Origin: Isoetes taiwanensis
Taxonomy: Eukaryota > Streptophyta > Lycopodiopsida > Isoetales > Isoetaceae
Reading direction: 5' to 3'
Length of the DNA: 64,000 nucleotides
Assembly: GCA_021234155.1 (NCBI GenBank)
Contig: JAJEKV010000020.1
Coordinates: forward strand, 8,912,563 to 8,976,562
The notes under the pieces are model-generated. The model was not told the origin of the DNA. It saw nothing but the letters and a program-made list of their open reading frames with translations, and ran no database searches. This document shows positions 34,911 to 49,571 of the stretch, in pieces. Position 1 is the stretch's first letter. Every line of letters begins with the position of its first letter. The position numbers were made by a program, and so were the translations under genes.

Positions 34911-35588
34911 ATTAGCCAGTTCAGGAGTTTTGTTGTAGAACTACGATGAACCTACACCCATGTCTTGCTAGAAAAGAAACGTACAAAAACATAGATAATT
35001 TCAAAAATCAATTTTACTCTGCATTTTTGCCCGGAAAGTAGATATATATAATTCGAAATGACCCTTTTTGGAGCTGGTTTTTTCCTAATAATCACATATA
35101 TAGAAGGATAACATTATTGTTTTAGCAAATTTTTTCAAATATACAAATTACAACTTATGGAATTAACATATACTTTACTTGTTATCATAACAAAATCATT
35201 TTTTGAATTGCCATTCGCCAAATCTTTTGCATTATAGCTATTTATAAAATTGTTGATAAAGATTCTTTATGAAGATTTGTCAAACTTCAGTATTATTTTT
35301 TGTTGCGCTGTCATTTTTATTATTAAGGTTGTTACATAGAGTATATTGTATCATTCATGTAAATTATACTTGTGGAATCTTTAATTTTATAAAATTAGTC
35401 ATGTATTTATTATTTAAAGAATGTCATTTGTCAAGCATTTGGAAAGTACTAATTTTCAATTTTTTAAGGTCATCCCATCAAGTGAAGGTTCATATTTTAA
35501 ACATTGTCTTTTGAAAAATTGAAATTGATTCTTTTAGTTTTGGGTTTGTATTGTAGCCAATCTGCCCATGTTTGAAACTAAAACGTAC
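34911..35588. other. Intergenic, AT-rich, nothing recognised
   Basis: A strongly AT-rich stretch of about 680 bases with no recognisable gene. It ends at a Helitron 3' terminus. Confidence 0.4.
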
Positions 35589-35617
35589 TAGAAACGTGTG
35601 CCCGGCAATGCCGGGCA
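35589..35617 (-). mobile_element. Helitron 3' end
   Basis: On the minus strand a perfect 7-bp stem (GCCCGGC, loop ATT, GCCGGGC) is followed after 8 bases by CTAG at 35592-35589, with a T next to it. Hairpin plus CTRR followed by T is the diagnostic Helitron 3' terminus. The element body extends to higher coordinates. Its TC start was not located. Confidence 0.7.
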
Positions 35618-35995
35618 TTAGTCGTGGACATGTGCCAAGTATAGAGGTTTAGGCATTAGCCATGGGTAGGAATAGCAAAAAACATAGTGTAATGGTAGAT
35701 GTATTGGAGTGCATGTAGTTTAAGGTATTGGTTTAGAGCTTGTCGTGCTTTAGGCTTTTTTGGATGTATTTTTTGCATTAAATTTCTAACATTTAATGCA
35801 CACATAGCCTTTTGGGTATATGCATTCCCTTTAGAGCCTTTTGGGCTACATTGAAAGTTTTAAGCTTAAGATCTTGTTTCAATAATAAGTTGCGCATAAA
35901 TAGTTGTGTGCTAACTCGAATCGCGCATGAACTTGAGTTGTTTAAATCAATCTCAAGAGTGTTCAAAATGGTTGGAGTTGCTTGTGAATAATAGT

Positions 35996-36025
35996 AAAAG
36001 CGTGCCTAACGTTGCCGCGCTTCTT
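35996..36025 (-). mobile_element. Degenerate Helitron-like 3' end
   Basis: The minus strand reads GCGCGGCAACGTTAGGCACG then CTTTTACTATT, closely resembling the clean end at 41332 (GCGGCAACGCC...TTTACTAG) but with CTAT in place of CTAG and an imperfect stem. Confidence 0.35.
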
Positions 36026-36868
36026 TTAGAGCATGTATTTATGGGCATTTAATAGCTCATAATCATAATTCCATATTGTATTCTTATGGTTATATATAAA
36101 CGCTCCCAAAAAGACATCCAACAATCTTTGCATGCAGTATTGACTGATTGCACTCCTTTATGATACCTCATTCATTTATATTGTTTGTTTAGTTGTGACT
36201 ACTGCATTCTTGCATGTAATTTATTGAGTCGCTTTAAATGACCAAACTACATTAAATTTGCATGCAAGGTCATTCATTAGCCTCATTAGCAAGGATTATA
36301 TAGTATATCACTATATTTGCAACTAAGTGATGTATAGCAACCAAGCCTTCCAAAATAGGGATGTCAAAGTGAAGAATGATTTGGTCATAAACACACTTTA
36401 TCATCCCAAATAGAAAACTAAATAAACCTTTAAAAGGCCAAGGTCGAGTCTCTTGTGCCAAGGTCAAGGCCAAGTTCAAGTTTCGCTACTGAATGGTTTC
36501 AAAATATTGTTTGGTTGCAAACATGGATTGTGTGAAATAATATTTCGTATAGAAAAAAAATAAAGATTAAAATGCCCCTAAAGTGATTCGTCCATGTATA
36601 GAAACATTTTCCTCTATCAAGAAAGACAAAATCATGCCCTTCTTAGGTGAAGAAAATGACATAAATCCAGGATTGTCAAATTTTCCCTCTCAGCAGTATA
36701 ATAAGATTATTGATGTTGAACATCAAATGCGCCTTTTGCACACTATACTATACATTATCTACCAGATTTTCATATAGTTACATAATGATACACGATCCTA
36801 ACTCACATGTGTCACTGTTCAAGGATGAGACATTGCACATCCAAATCTTGACTCAAATGCAAGGCCAC
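36026..36868. other. Intergenic, possibly Helitron body
   Basis: No gene is recognisable. If the termini at 35589 or 35996 are real, this sequence lies inside the element. Confidence 0.3.
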
Positions 36869-36889
36869 ACTGTTGAATGCAAATATCAG

Positions 36890-37055
36890 TAATTCTTGTA
36901 CCATAAACATCCTTCAGAGAAAGGTATGTTTTAGCTGCAGTGATCAACAATTTCAACATTTGAGGATTAATTTCTCCATAGAACTTTGTAGAGATGTTGC
37001 TGAGGTAACTTTCCACATAGATGAGCTGTCCGTTTCCCATATGGACACCTGCAAA
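36890..37055 (-). CDS. Unrecognised exon-like stretch
   Basis: After an acceptor-like TCATTTGCAG (about 37055) the minus strand reads VHMGNGQLIYVESYLSNIST, KFYGEINPQMLKLL, ITAAKTYLSLKDVYGTRI. Amino-acid choice and lack of low complexity look like a real exon. I cannot name the protein. No neighbouring exon was identified. Confidence 0.3.
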
Positions 37056-37064
37056 TGACCCCAT

Positions 37065-40000
37065 AATAATTCATCATCCAATTATTTTAGGAATGCCTGA
37101 TAGAACACGTGAGAAATTAAATAATTGCAACAATACTGCAACCTTAGAGATGTATGCCATGGTACAAATAAGCTTGAAAAAGTATGCGTTTGAAAGAATC
37201 AGATAGTCTACGCTATCCTAATTTGAAGAATCACCAAGAACTATTCACTTCTTTATCTAGTCTAGGAGAATCTGTGTATGGATAAGAAAGCAGTTTGGGC
37301 TAACGATTTCTTACACCTATAGAAAGAACATACCAGTAATTTACACATCAAAACGCTGCAACTAATAATGGTTGTGTTGCTATTAACATCTTGTTATACA
37401 TCAAATCCAATTATGTAGCTCACAAATGTGCAAGGCCCTTGATAAAATTAGAAGGCATCAGAATGCTTTTAAACAAAAATATAGTTTGCCTTGTGTAAAA
37501 CTCAAGACTGTAACAGCAATCCAAAATAGAAACATGTGAAAGAAAAGCATACAATACCTAGAAAGATGAATGTTGTACTTTGTTACTTACTTGTTAATGT
37601 AGGCTAGATGTCTTCCTTAATGCCATACCCCAGATTTGCTGGACAGAGATTCAAACCTTCAAGCGCCTATACACAGTGTTTGCTGCCTAAAATAAACCAA
37701 AGAAGCAGAAATCGCTGAAGATATTTACAATATTTGTATTGTAAATTCCTAAGAAAATGTTAATAACCAAGATGGACTTCCAAAATCACGACATGGTTTA
37801 TATGCTCACTTTCCTTTAATTCTGATGAAATGAAGCAAGATTGTACGCCATAATAGAGAGCCACAATAGAGAACCCTGCTCCATTAGGAGATCTAGTAAC
37901 TGTGCAATAGCGGTCCTGCTCCAACGGATCTTGTTTTGAACCTTGTTCCCTATTCAGAAAAAAAAAAGATCTTTGGCAGCGCACACAAAACCTGATGCAT
38001 ATGAAACTTCAAAACCTTCAAAGTTGCAAGCAAATTTAACAAACCTGATACACATCGAACCTGATGAATTATACCTGCTTAAAACCAAAGCTTCTGAGGT
38101 TCAATGCGCTCATCGGAGCAGGGTTGAATGCCATGCAAAAGAAAAAATGTTTGCACAAGGCTTTGTGGCAGAGATGAAACTGCACTTGCTTGCTTGAAAT
38201 AACTAAAAGTGGGTTTTATGAAATGATGCAAGAAGGGGAAATGATATTGGAAAAAAAAAAGGAAAGCAAAGAACTTGGGAAGATCAAAGAGGAATCGATT
38301 CGGCAAAAAAATTGAAGAAAGAAAAATGGGTTTCCGCCAAGAGGCCAACGGAATGGAATAGAACATGAAAAGGAGAAGGATTGGAGGCAATGTATACTTC
38401 CATAGCCCACGCCAAGCTTTACAGCAGAGCAGATACCAATTGTTTTTGCTCACACATTCCCATGATCAGAAAGTTTAACAATAACAAATTGAAACAGGAA
38501 GAAAGGCTCCAGACAGAGAAATAAACATCATAAGAACTGTCAAACGGTTAAAGGATTGCAGACAAAAAAAAAAAATTAAAGATCATGAGAAGCCAGGCAC
38601 GTCTTCCTTGATCGAAGCATCATCGCTAAACAAAAATGCAGTAAACAAAAATGCGTGCACGAAATTAGAAAAGAAATATATACCTGCTAAAGAGCATGGA
38701 AGCTGGTTGAGAAGCTCTTGGTCTGGAATCCTGAAGCTAAGAACGGCTCTTGTAAGATGGCTTCAAGAACTGCTTCTCTTCCAAAGCAGTAAGAACGGCT
38801 CCAAGAGTGCCTTCTCTTCCAAATCCCAAGATAAGAACGGCTCCAAATGCAAACCGAAAGGATTGTTTCCTGGCCAATACCGGCTTCTGTTTCCGAAAAA
38901 ATCCATCCCTGTAAGAGGTCTGCGCCTTTGCTTGCAAAGAAAAGAATAGTTAAAGAATGGACCGAAATACTTTTTACCTCACTTAGCTGGGCGCCAGAAT
39001 CCCATAACGCAACTTAGCTGGGCGCCAGAATCCGCTCAAATAGTCATCTCTGCATGAAAATAAGAATAACCAATAGTAGCATTAAGTTGGACCTCAAATC
39101 ACACAGCAGCTTCGAAGATGTATATGGCTATGGATCCGTAGCTTCAAAGATTTGCTTGACTGATTTGCTCCTATGAAGCTTGCTCATGAAATGAATGACA
39201 GAAAGTGAAGAAGAATCCCCGCGTGTAAGCATGTGCCGAAAAAACTCTGAGATGCAGAGGCCATAGGCAAGTCCGGTGGTGAGCGCGCTTAGCCAAAACA
39301 ATTGATTTGAACTGCAAAAATGAGAGGTAGACCATCGCACACGACCCGACTCAAGCCTGAGCGACCAAAATAGAAGAGCACGCAGCAGGGTAAGAATTCG
39401 TATCCAAAATTCCTAGGTAGCAGAAAGACTTCAGGCAAGTTCGAAAACTTGGGCATTCAATGCTGGCAACGCGCGTCCCGCAAGAGGGAAGGGAACGCCG
39501 CATGCGGCGTAAGATGCGGTGTTCCCTGGCATGGAACCCAACCACATCCAAAAATAAACAAGGTGCTGCGCACGGAGGGTTGCCCTCCATGGCCGGAGGT
39601 TGAGGTGGCTTAAACTATACTTAAAAGTTATATTTTCGCAATCATTCAAAATTGCTATTTTAAAACATTGACATTTTGTGAAGGTGATGGTACCCATCTG
39701 CATCACTAATTCCTCCTTAGATGTTGAGCTCCTCTTGGACTAGGATCCAACTAGACACATGGACTTTGGGGTTTGAGTGTAACGTATTGGTCTATGGTGC
39801 TCGGTATGGAACAAGGATGGCAGAAGCATAAGGAGAAGTCTAATAATTGAAATATATGTTTTGTGAAGTGACTTAAATCATAGTTCAAAGTCATGTTTTG
39901 ACAATCGATTGAAATTGCTGCTTAAATAATAGAGTACTTGATACCATGACTTTATTAATAGCATGGAATATTTGATACTTGATAACATATGAAACAATGT

Positions 40001-40238
40001 GTGCAGAATCCAAATAGAGAAATAAGAAAGGGGGATGGGGTGCAAAAGAACTTCTGTGAATTGTTTTGTATGTCAATTTTGTTGAGGGTACGAAGGAAGA
40101 ACTCGATATTTTAAATTGAAGACGGTTGCTAAGAATTTAATAGCATGAAATACATGGAAGTTGCAAGCAAAGTAAAGCTGCTTAGAAATGCGAAGGCATG
40201 TCTTTGGTTGCTTAATAGTAATGGGTCGTGTTATAAGC
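37065..40238. other. Intergenic, no gene recognised
   Basis: About 3.2 kb with scattered short frames only. It contains a short tandem repeat (38981-39033), a run of AAGAACGGCTCCAA repeats (about 38740-38850), and an imperfect 13-bp hairpin GGGAACGCCGCAT..ATGCGGTGTTCCC at about 39489-39526. Confidence 0.4.
38981..39033. repeat. Tandem repeat, 22-bp core
   Basis: The 22-base core ACTTAGCTGGGCGCCAGAAT plus CC occurs at 38981-39002 and 39012-39033, separated by 9 bases. Confidence 0.85.
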
Positions 40239-40284
40239 CTAGGTTCTATCGAAGGTAATGATTTGGAGTCCGTGGTTGAGCTCG

Positions 40285-40640
40285 AACGTGCATTTACCTC
40301 GGCTCTTCAGTATGCTTTGGTGCAATGATTGAGGATCTATCTTCATTGTAGCTAATGCGCATCCTAATGGGTAACCGAAAAATTTGTCAAGCAATGCTCC
40401 TACCATTGTGACATGTAGCATCTTAGATGCCGTGTTGATGTCGTCGAACATTGTTAACTCATCTGTCATGTCATCGTTCCCGCACGTGTCGCAGAGACTG
40501 TCCGACACTACCTTGTTGCAAGCATTGCATGTCTTGACGATCTTGTTGTCGCCAGTTATATTCAATCTCAATGTGCTTGAGACCCGTACATCCAAGAATG
40601 TTTGATTAGTGGAAAGTTGTGTGAAAGAAGGTGAGAAGCA
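40285..40640 (-). CDS. Zinc-ribbon/OB-fold-like exon (RPA-like?)
   Basis: An open minus-strand frame (40736-40239) contains LRLNITGDNKIVKTCNACN, KVVSDSLCDTCGNDD, DELTMFDDINTASKML and DKFFGYPLGCALA. A CxxC...CxxC ribbon followed by a MFDD..A..ML stretch recalls the C-terminal zinc ribbon/OB fold of RPA large-subunit proteins and meiosis-specific relatives, but the spacing after the ribbon is short and the match is weak. A donor-like AGCCGAG|GTAAATG at about 40292 would end the exon. It has no internal stop. It could be a captured fragment, since Helitron termini lie nearby and plant Helitrons often carry RPA genes. Identity is uncertain. Confidence 0.35.
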
Positions 40641-40998
40641 AGGACAATTTTGGCTTAGTTTTAGTAGCAGAAGATATACCTTGGTATTTTCTAGAACATG
40701 CGCAATACTAGAACCTAGTATACTAACTACACACAATACCTCAAAACAAATTTATGCTTTGTCAGCACTGTCTAGCAACAAAAGGCAGATACAAGGAATG
40801 GAAAATGCAAAGAAATCATCAAATCTCCTAAATCCCTCTTCAAGGAAACTCACTTACCCCAAAATGGATCACGTTCACAATGGTCCACGCGGCCCTATTG
40901 AGCAACTAAAGGCAGGTACAAGGATCAACCACGAGAAGAAAATTATGAGGATGTAAATCGTCCAAATGCCAGGGTACTCGAACCGATATGTGTTCTTA

Positions 40999-41200
40999 TT
41001 CATCAGATTCAAGCTTCGGTCTGCCATCCCAGTTACCTAGTTGGAATATCCACGATCAGGACACAGGTGATCACCAGTTTACAGGGAACAATGGGTTTGG
41101 AGCAGTCACCAGCATATCCTGGATATATTACAGTATGTAACCAGGATATGCCACAAACCCACATGAGCGAGGGTTTGCCCCCCTAGGGGCAACCCAAAAA
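40999..41200. repeat. Dispersed repeat R1, copy 1 (202 bp)
   Basis: It aligns end to end with 58527-58728, which has the same length of 202 bases, at roughly four-fifths identity by eye. Features are a TGCCATCCCAGTTA start region, GGTGA(T/C)C(A/G)CCAGTTTACAGG, a hairpin CATATCCTGG..CCAGGATATG and a terminal palindrome GGGTTTGCCCC..GGGGCAACCC followed by AAAAA. A GTTacCyrGTTGGA stretch near the left end is vaguely like a tRNA D-arm. Unclassified. Confidence 0.85.
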
Positions 41201-41331
41201 ACGTCTCGCCTTAAAAAAAACAAAAGTTAACTAATTTTACATTTAAGGGCATACAACAAATGTGGTGAAATATAAGAAATCAGTGGACAAGATTGCGCAC
41301 AAACTATCTTATTTTTTCGCTTTAGTATTTA

Positions 41332-41361
41332 CTAGTAAATGTATGTACGGCGTTGCCGCAC
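41332..41361 (-). mobile_element. Helitron 3' end
   Basis: On the minus strand GTGCGGCAACGCCGTAC forms a short stem with one mismatch and is followed by ATACATTTACTAG ending at 41332, then T. This has the CTRR-T structure of a Helitron 3' terminus and is related in sequence to the degenerate end at 35996. The body extends to higher coordinates. Confidence 0.6.
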
Positions 41362-44300
41362 ATATGTAGTAGGGCGTGTGTTTATATGGGCCTTCTATAT
41401 ATGATAGTTATTATAGAGTTGGGACTCTTGCATTTATTTGATAAAGTTGTTGTTAGATGCAGATAACCCAAATTGAAACATCTAGATGCTTCCAAACATA
41501 CCTTGGACAACTTTGAAAAACCTAGATGTAAAGCGCATGAACCCTCTCAAAAACTGTAAACCTTCAACATCTGCACATTTTTTCTTTCCAGTATAACACC
41601 AACATGAGTTGGAGGAAGAGATAAAAATATTGACCATATGTTTTACGCCTTCTTTCTTTGAGTTACTTGTGAAACATGTTTCCTGAAATGTATATCATTA
41701 GAAAATTTTTAGACTTGGTAAGAGGCGCCAGATATATAATATATGCAACAATGTCTGTCAGATCTAAACCATCAATTAACTCCAATTTAATCAAATAAAA
41801 TAAAATAGAAAATGTGTGCCGGCCAGCGTTGCATGCATACATGGGCCTCCAATAATAGTTCTCAAAATATAGATTCTTGTTGAAGTAATTTTGCTTGTCT
41901 CTCTCCATGTAGCCGCTCCATATAAGTGACGTGGTTTTGTTGTTGTGTTTGCCAATAAGTAAGCGATTTTGTTGCTTTTGCTATTGAAACTTGCACATGA
42001 GTTATGAAATTTAATTGATTCAAACACCTCTTTTTATACGACTTGGCGAAAACAAGGGGTGGCAAGAGATGGGTTATTGAAAAGAATAAAACCGACTGCT
42101 GGAACAGAGAAAAAACCCAAATCAGAAAGGGTTTCAAAACCCATAACAGAAAGGTTTCAAGTTCATTTTGAGAATGGAGATGAAGGATGAAGAGGAGGAC
42201 CAAGAAAGGGCAAGAAAGGGAGAAGATTAAGGGAAAAAAAGGGAAGCAAAGCATAGAGAATGAATGAAATGGGTAAGGAGAGGACACCTGCAAAAAAAAA
42301 TTGCCCTTGGTGACACGCTACAGCGGCAGTGCTTGGATTGCTCGACCGCCGCAGATCGCCCACGCAACGCACGTCCACGATTGCTGCTCCTAATTCGCCC
42401 TTTGCCCCTTATCGTCGCCGTTCATCCATAGCCAAACACCACTTAAAAAGTCTACGGCCTTGATCCTTGCCCTTTCTGCCCTGGCCCTATCTCATCCGTC
42501 CACCATGCGTGTCAGGCTGTTTTGTCTATGGCTAGGTCCTGCTCCAAAATGGTGCGTTTTGATCCAGCATATTCTCATGAGGCGAATGTTTCAAGAGAGC
42601 CATACTCCTTGAATCATGACATGGATGGAAAAGCAAAGAATACCAAACCTTGATCCTAGGGGTGGAATCACACCATCAAACGACCAAAACCTCTTCTTCT
42701 GTTTCTTGGCCCGGAAATTGTGATGCACAGGATGCCCTTATCACCGCCTTATCACAAAAAATCAAGTCAATCAGAGACCGTTGGCTCCCCAGGAAAAACT
42801 TTGACGGCCTCCATAGTGTAATACGAAGGAGAGGGACAAGTTCGATATGGCGTGTTGTTATTGGATCACCACTTTGATGGTATGGACGGAAAGGATATTT
42901 TTGATGGAACAGAGCTGAAATTACTGAAAGCAGGGTACAAAGAAGACATTCAAAGATTAACCCACAAAGGATTTATGAGAGTATTAAGGCCGATTTGGTA
43001 GGAGAAGTAAGAAGAACTCGAATAAAAACGAATGCCAGAATGGATTTTTCAGCAATGGGCTGGATAGAACTAAAGCAGCCCAAGTACGAGAATCCCATTG
43101 GGGGATCCAATTTACACGGAATACTCGTTTAGTAAACCAAGTCAGTCCCAAAGAATTTAGACTAAGGACTAGTCATGGGTTGGCGTAGGTGGTCTCTCTA
43201 CCAACTTCATTTTCTTACCAACTGGCCATTTTTTCCATGTCCCTAATTTCGTGTATGTTGCCAACAATCTCTAGAGAAAAAATTTGGGACCATTAGCATT
43301 GGGAGATCCATGTTTATATTGCCGCTCTGGCTCTGACGAATCTAACCACATAAATGCAAGGCGATTCCAACTGGCATCTTCATTCCTAGCCCCACAACAT
43401 CCTTGGCAGTTTGACAGTTGTGGGTTTGGACTCTATGTATCCACAGTAGTTTTCATGCATGAACCATTGAACCTTTCTATAAGTTTGGAATATGAAATGT
43501 CTTCTTCTTCTTCTTAAGACTGATCTATTTCATGTCCCCTTCTTTCTATGATCATTATGTCATCAACGTCGTCTTTGCATTCTTGCACACCAGCCATGCA
43601 TTTGACGCGATAAATTTCTTGTATTAATAAGAATGTTAAGTTCATGGGTCGTGTTTGTGTAAACATGTCATAAGAGAAATCATTCATTTTAAGTTGTATA
43701 TAATTACGATAGGATTAACATTAAAAAAACAACTCATTTGTGTGCATTGAAAATATTTTACTCAAGCAAATATTTCTATCAAAGCCAAATTTTGTAAATA
43801 ATAAGAGGAAATATAAAAATGTCCACAATTCACAAATGGAATAGCGCTTCTTTAGCATTTTGCAAAGAAGTCAGTTACAGAGGAACATTAAGCATCTCAA
43901 ACATGGTAAATGCCGGCGTTGGAAATATAGGCATCAAACAACTTAGTAAGAGTGATAATAACAAACCATCTTGCCTTCCACACTTATAGAAGAAACAGAC
44001 TAATAGACATTAATGATCTCAATGGCAAGAAATGAAGTATAAAATTACGAGACCCTAGTTACCCCAAGAACAGGTTCAAGGATCAACTAAGACATGATGC
44101 CATTATTTGATTTTAGTTATTCAATCACTTGGAACTGAAATATCCCATTTTGAGGTTTTGAGTCCTCTCATGTCCATCTTCTCCTTCGAGAATTCCACTA
44201 AATATATTAGGCATTGCCGATGTCTGCTTTGTGGCTATCTAGCAAAAAATTTAGATAGATATCAAGATTGATCTTACACATCAAGCTTACTATATTGATC

Positions 44301-44753
44301 TTATAGTCATGTTCATCGTAAGAACCTTTACTGTCAGCAAATAAAACTAACGTATCTACAATGTGGCATCCTCATATAAACTCTTGAACCAATTTTGACT
44401 AAAGTTACCCTCTCGTATTATCTGCTCCAAGCAGCCCTTATAATTATATTTTGCACGTACAAAATCAACACCATATAGTATTTTGCTTGAAATCTTATAG
44501 TATTTTGCAAATGTTGTTATACAGTATAGCAAATTTTCTACTTGCATACCCCACAAACGAGGAACTTTATGTACGGTGTAGATTAAGGAATAAGGGGTGA
44601 ATATGCCTATCCAACAGCTCTCGTTGCCCGGAGTCACCCCCCGTGTGAATATGCACCCAAATCAAAGGGGGTTTAAGGGGGATTTTAACAAAAATATGTT
44701 GGACCCAATGGTTGGTTAATTAATGTTAATGGTAGTTATGTGTTGGTTGTTAT
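41362..44753. other. Intergenic/Helitron body, no gene recognised
   Basis: About 3.4 kb. A degenerate Helitron-like terminus (CCGGCACACATTTTCTATT on the minus strand) lies at about 41803-41830. A GC-richer patch lies at 42300-42530. Frames on either strand overlap and resemble no family. A short (CTT)n run lies at 43500-43515. Confidence 0.4.
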
Positions 44754-44783
44754 ACTAAAAAAAATTTTGGGCCCTTCGGGCCC
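44754..44783 (-). mobile_element. Helitron-like 3' end, divergent
   Basis: On the minus strand AGGGCCCGAAGGGCCC (6-bp stem) is followed by AAAATTTTTTTTAG and T. The layout matches Helitron termini but the last four bases are TTAG, not CTRR. It lies about 200 bases beyond the 3' side of the NCL fragment, on the same strand. Confidence 0.35.
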
Positions 44784-44986
44784 TAAAAAAAGCATAATAT
44801 GAAACCTGAGTAATAATGTTATAGCATAATGTAATTTAATTACATACGCTTCACCACAGCATTTAACTGCTAAATGGTATAGATATATAATTTGATTCTT
44901 CACCACAGCATTGTATCCTGTATATGAATGGCATAAAAGCATAATTTGTCTCTTTATCACAATGTTATGAAGAGCAACTGCAATCT

Positions 44987-47416
<2,430 letters not shown>

Positions 47417-47686
47417 TATTTTCACCCTTTGTAACAAAATTGTCAACATGTTCATCAACCTGACACCAAAGGAACAACACAAAAACTCCAATCAACACCC
47501 CAGCAAAAATATCCATTGGCATGTGCATTCCCAGGTATACTCTTCCTGCATCATGTGCAAAGAGCAGCTCATTAAGACAAGAAACAAATGAAAGGAAAGG
47601 ATGAACGTAAAAGCGATACCAAAAGCGACCAGGATAATTGTTGCAAACAAGATGCATGTAACTATCCAAAACAGCACACCGTGCTC

Positions 47687-47929
47687 CCCACTCTAGAATG
47701 GGACTCGCATGAAACCAACAAACCGCCCGATAGATAGACTTCTCATTCATCTCAGCAGATTTTCTACAATGGTGGATAGTGGGTAGCCGCACACATGCAA
47801 ACTACCCACGAAAATAAAGGGAAAATCCAATTATATCATTTGGACCCCAAAAATACAATGCTAACAGATGTTCGACTGGTGTACCTGCCGAAAGCTTATC
47901 ACCGGGATTAAAAAACCCCGCCCTTTTGG
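47687..47929 (-). repeat. Dispersed repeat R2, copy 2
   Basis: Reverse complement homologue of 8146-8397, inserted next to the fifth LPP-delta exon. Its outer side continues into a foldback (47887-47965) whose arms GCCGAAAGCTTATCAC and GTGATAAACCTTCGGC are nearly perfect complements. A further partial copy of its inner end lies at about 48351-48386. Confidence 0.65.
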
Positions 47930-48167
47930 GTTTTCGAGGAAAAACCCTAGTGATAAACCTTCGGCAAGGGGCTTAGACAAACGCAAGGCAGAGAAATCGC
48001 TCCCAAAACCCACGAATGGAGAAGTCGAAACAAATGCCGCCGCCATCCCGTTCCCTGCACATCACCAACACCACAAAAACAAAACAAAACAAACCTCCCG
48101 AATGGAGGGGTTGATTCTGTAGCGTGCCCACGCGACAAATATAATAAACAAAGAAGGGGGGGGGAGG

Positions 48168-48710
48168 GTGGGTTCAAAGAGAAAGAGGTACTGCTGAGAG
48201 AGAAGAGGAAGCGCTGATGAGGAATCGATGTAGAAACACACCTAAAATAGCGAACTCCCAACCAGAATGGGCATGCGCCGCCCGCATGCATGCAAAACAT
48301 GCATGCTCGTCCCATTCTAGAATGGCGATCCGATGTCTCGGATCGATGGGATTCTAGAATGGGACTCGCATGAAACCAACAAACCGCCCAAATACCAAAG
48401 GACTTCCTTACAAACTAGGATCTAGGACGAAGGTCACAGGACGAAGGCTAAAGGCCGAAAGGACATCATAAAAGAAACGCCAAATTGGCCAAACCAGGCA
48501 GGGAGAAGCCCCTCCCCTGCCTGGAAACAATTCAAAGAGAAAGAGGTACTGCTGAGAGAGAAGAGGAAGCGCCGATGAGGAGTCGATGCAGAAACGCACC
48601 TAAAATAGCGAACTCCCAACTAGAATGGCCATGCGCCGCCCGCATGCATGCAAAACATGCATGCTCGTCCCATTCTAGAATGGCGATCCGATGTCTCGGA
48701 TCGATGGGAC
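48168..48710. repeat. About 180-bp direct duplication
   Basis: 48170-48350 and 48530-48710 are nearly identical. Each holds CAAAGAGAAAGAGGTACTGC, a 9-bp palindrome GCATGCATG..CATGCATGC, and CCCATTCTAGAATGG followed by GATCCGATGTCTCGGATCGA. They lie between LPP-delta exons 4 and 5, inside what would be an intron. Confidence 0.9.
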
Positions 48711-49571
48711 CAAACTGACCAGAAAAGTATAAAAGAAAGTACCTAGATGAAAATTAAACATAGAACAACAAAAAGTAGCTACGACTAGAATACTTTTAGC
48801 GTACCAATTAATAACTAGGCAGCGGAATTGAGCTTACATGGAGAGGCAGATAGTGTTAATAGTGTGCGACCAAATTCTAAAGCGTATTCTTGTTCGACTT
48901 TAAAAGCAACCAGTCTTCTAACTTGTGGAGATGGTGGCCTTGGTGCTGAAACTAAGTCCTGTCAAAATTTTCAAAAACAGGAAGAAATAAATGTCTTTGA
49001 TTAACCCAATATGGTATACAGATAGATGTCAATGATTTGGAACGTTTGAATACCTTAATGCAGTTTCCTGTGTAGATACATAATGCCATTAAAAAGGTCA
49101 TTCTCCTTGCCAATGAGCAATGCCCACTCTAGAATCCAAAAACAAAATGGCTTTAAGAGATAACAATCTTGACTGCAAATGTATTCACATATATAACGTA
49201 AGCAACAACATGTACCCAAAAAAGAAGTGGAAGGAACGCAGTATAAAACTCCACTGAGACCACCCATGATACCAAGGCCAAAAACACATCTAAAAATGGC
49301 GCTGCATGAAGATATAAACTGTCAGAGTAGCATTTATGCATCTTATCTGTATCGTCCACCTGTTTGCAGTGGCAGACTGCTATGCAGTGTACATTTTATA
49401 AGATTAATAATCAAAGCCAACATTTTATAATTAAGAATCGAAGCCAACATATATGTTAGCTTAAATGCATTTTATCCAAAATATTGGGATGATCTTTAAA
49501 TGCTCTTGTGTAACAACATGATGGCGCAGCCTGATTTACTACTTGGACCCCTAATATGATTAAAGTCTATT

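Noticed and set aside
37760-37984. Minus-strand ORF EQDRYCTVTRSPNGAGFSIV as a gene
   Set aside because: Short, no homologous family recognised and no neighbouring exon, so left as intergenic.
41803-41830. A further Helitron 3' end
   Set aside because: The CCGGCACACATTTTCTATT wording resembles the 35589 end, but there is no clean stem and the terminus is CTAT, so it was not listed as a supported feature.
47947-48315. Minus-strand ORF of 122 codons rich in Leu, Ser and Pro
   Set aside because: It runs across the foldback and the duplicated block between LPP-delta exons. No conserved domain, and the second duplicate breaks the same frame.
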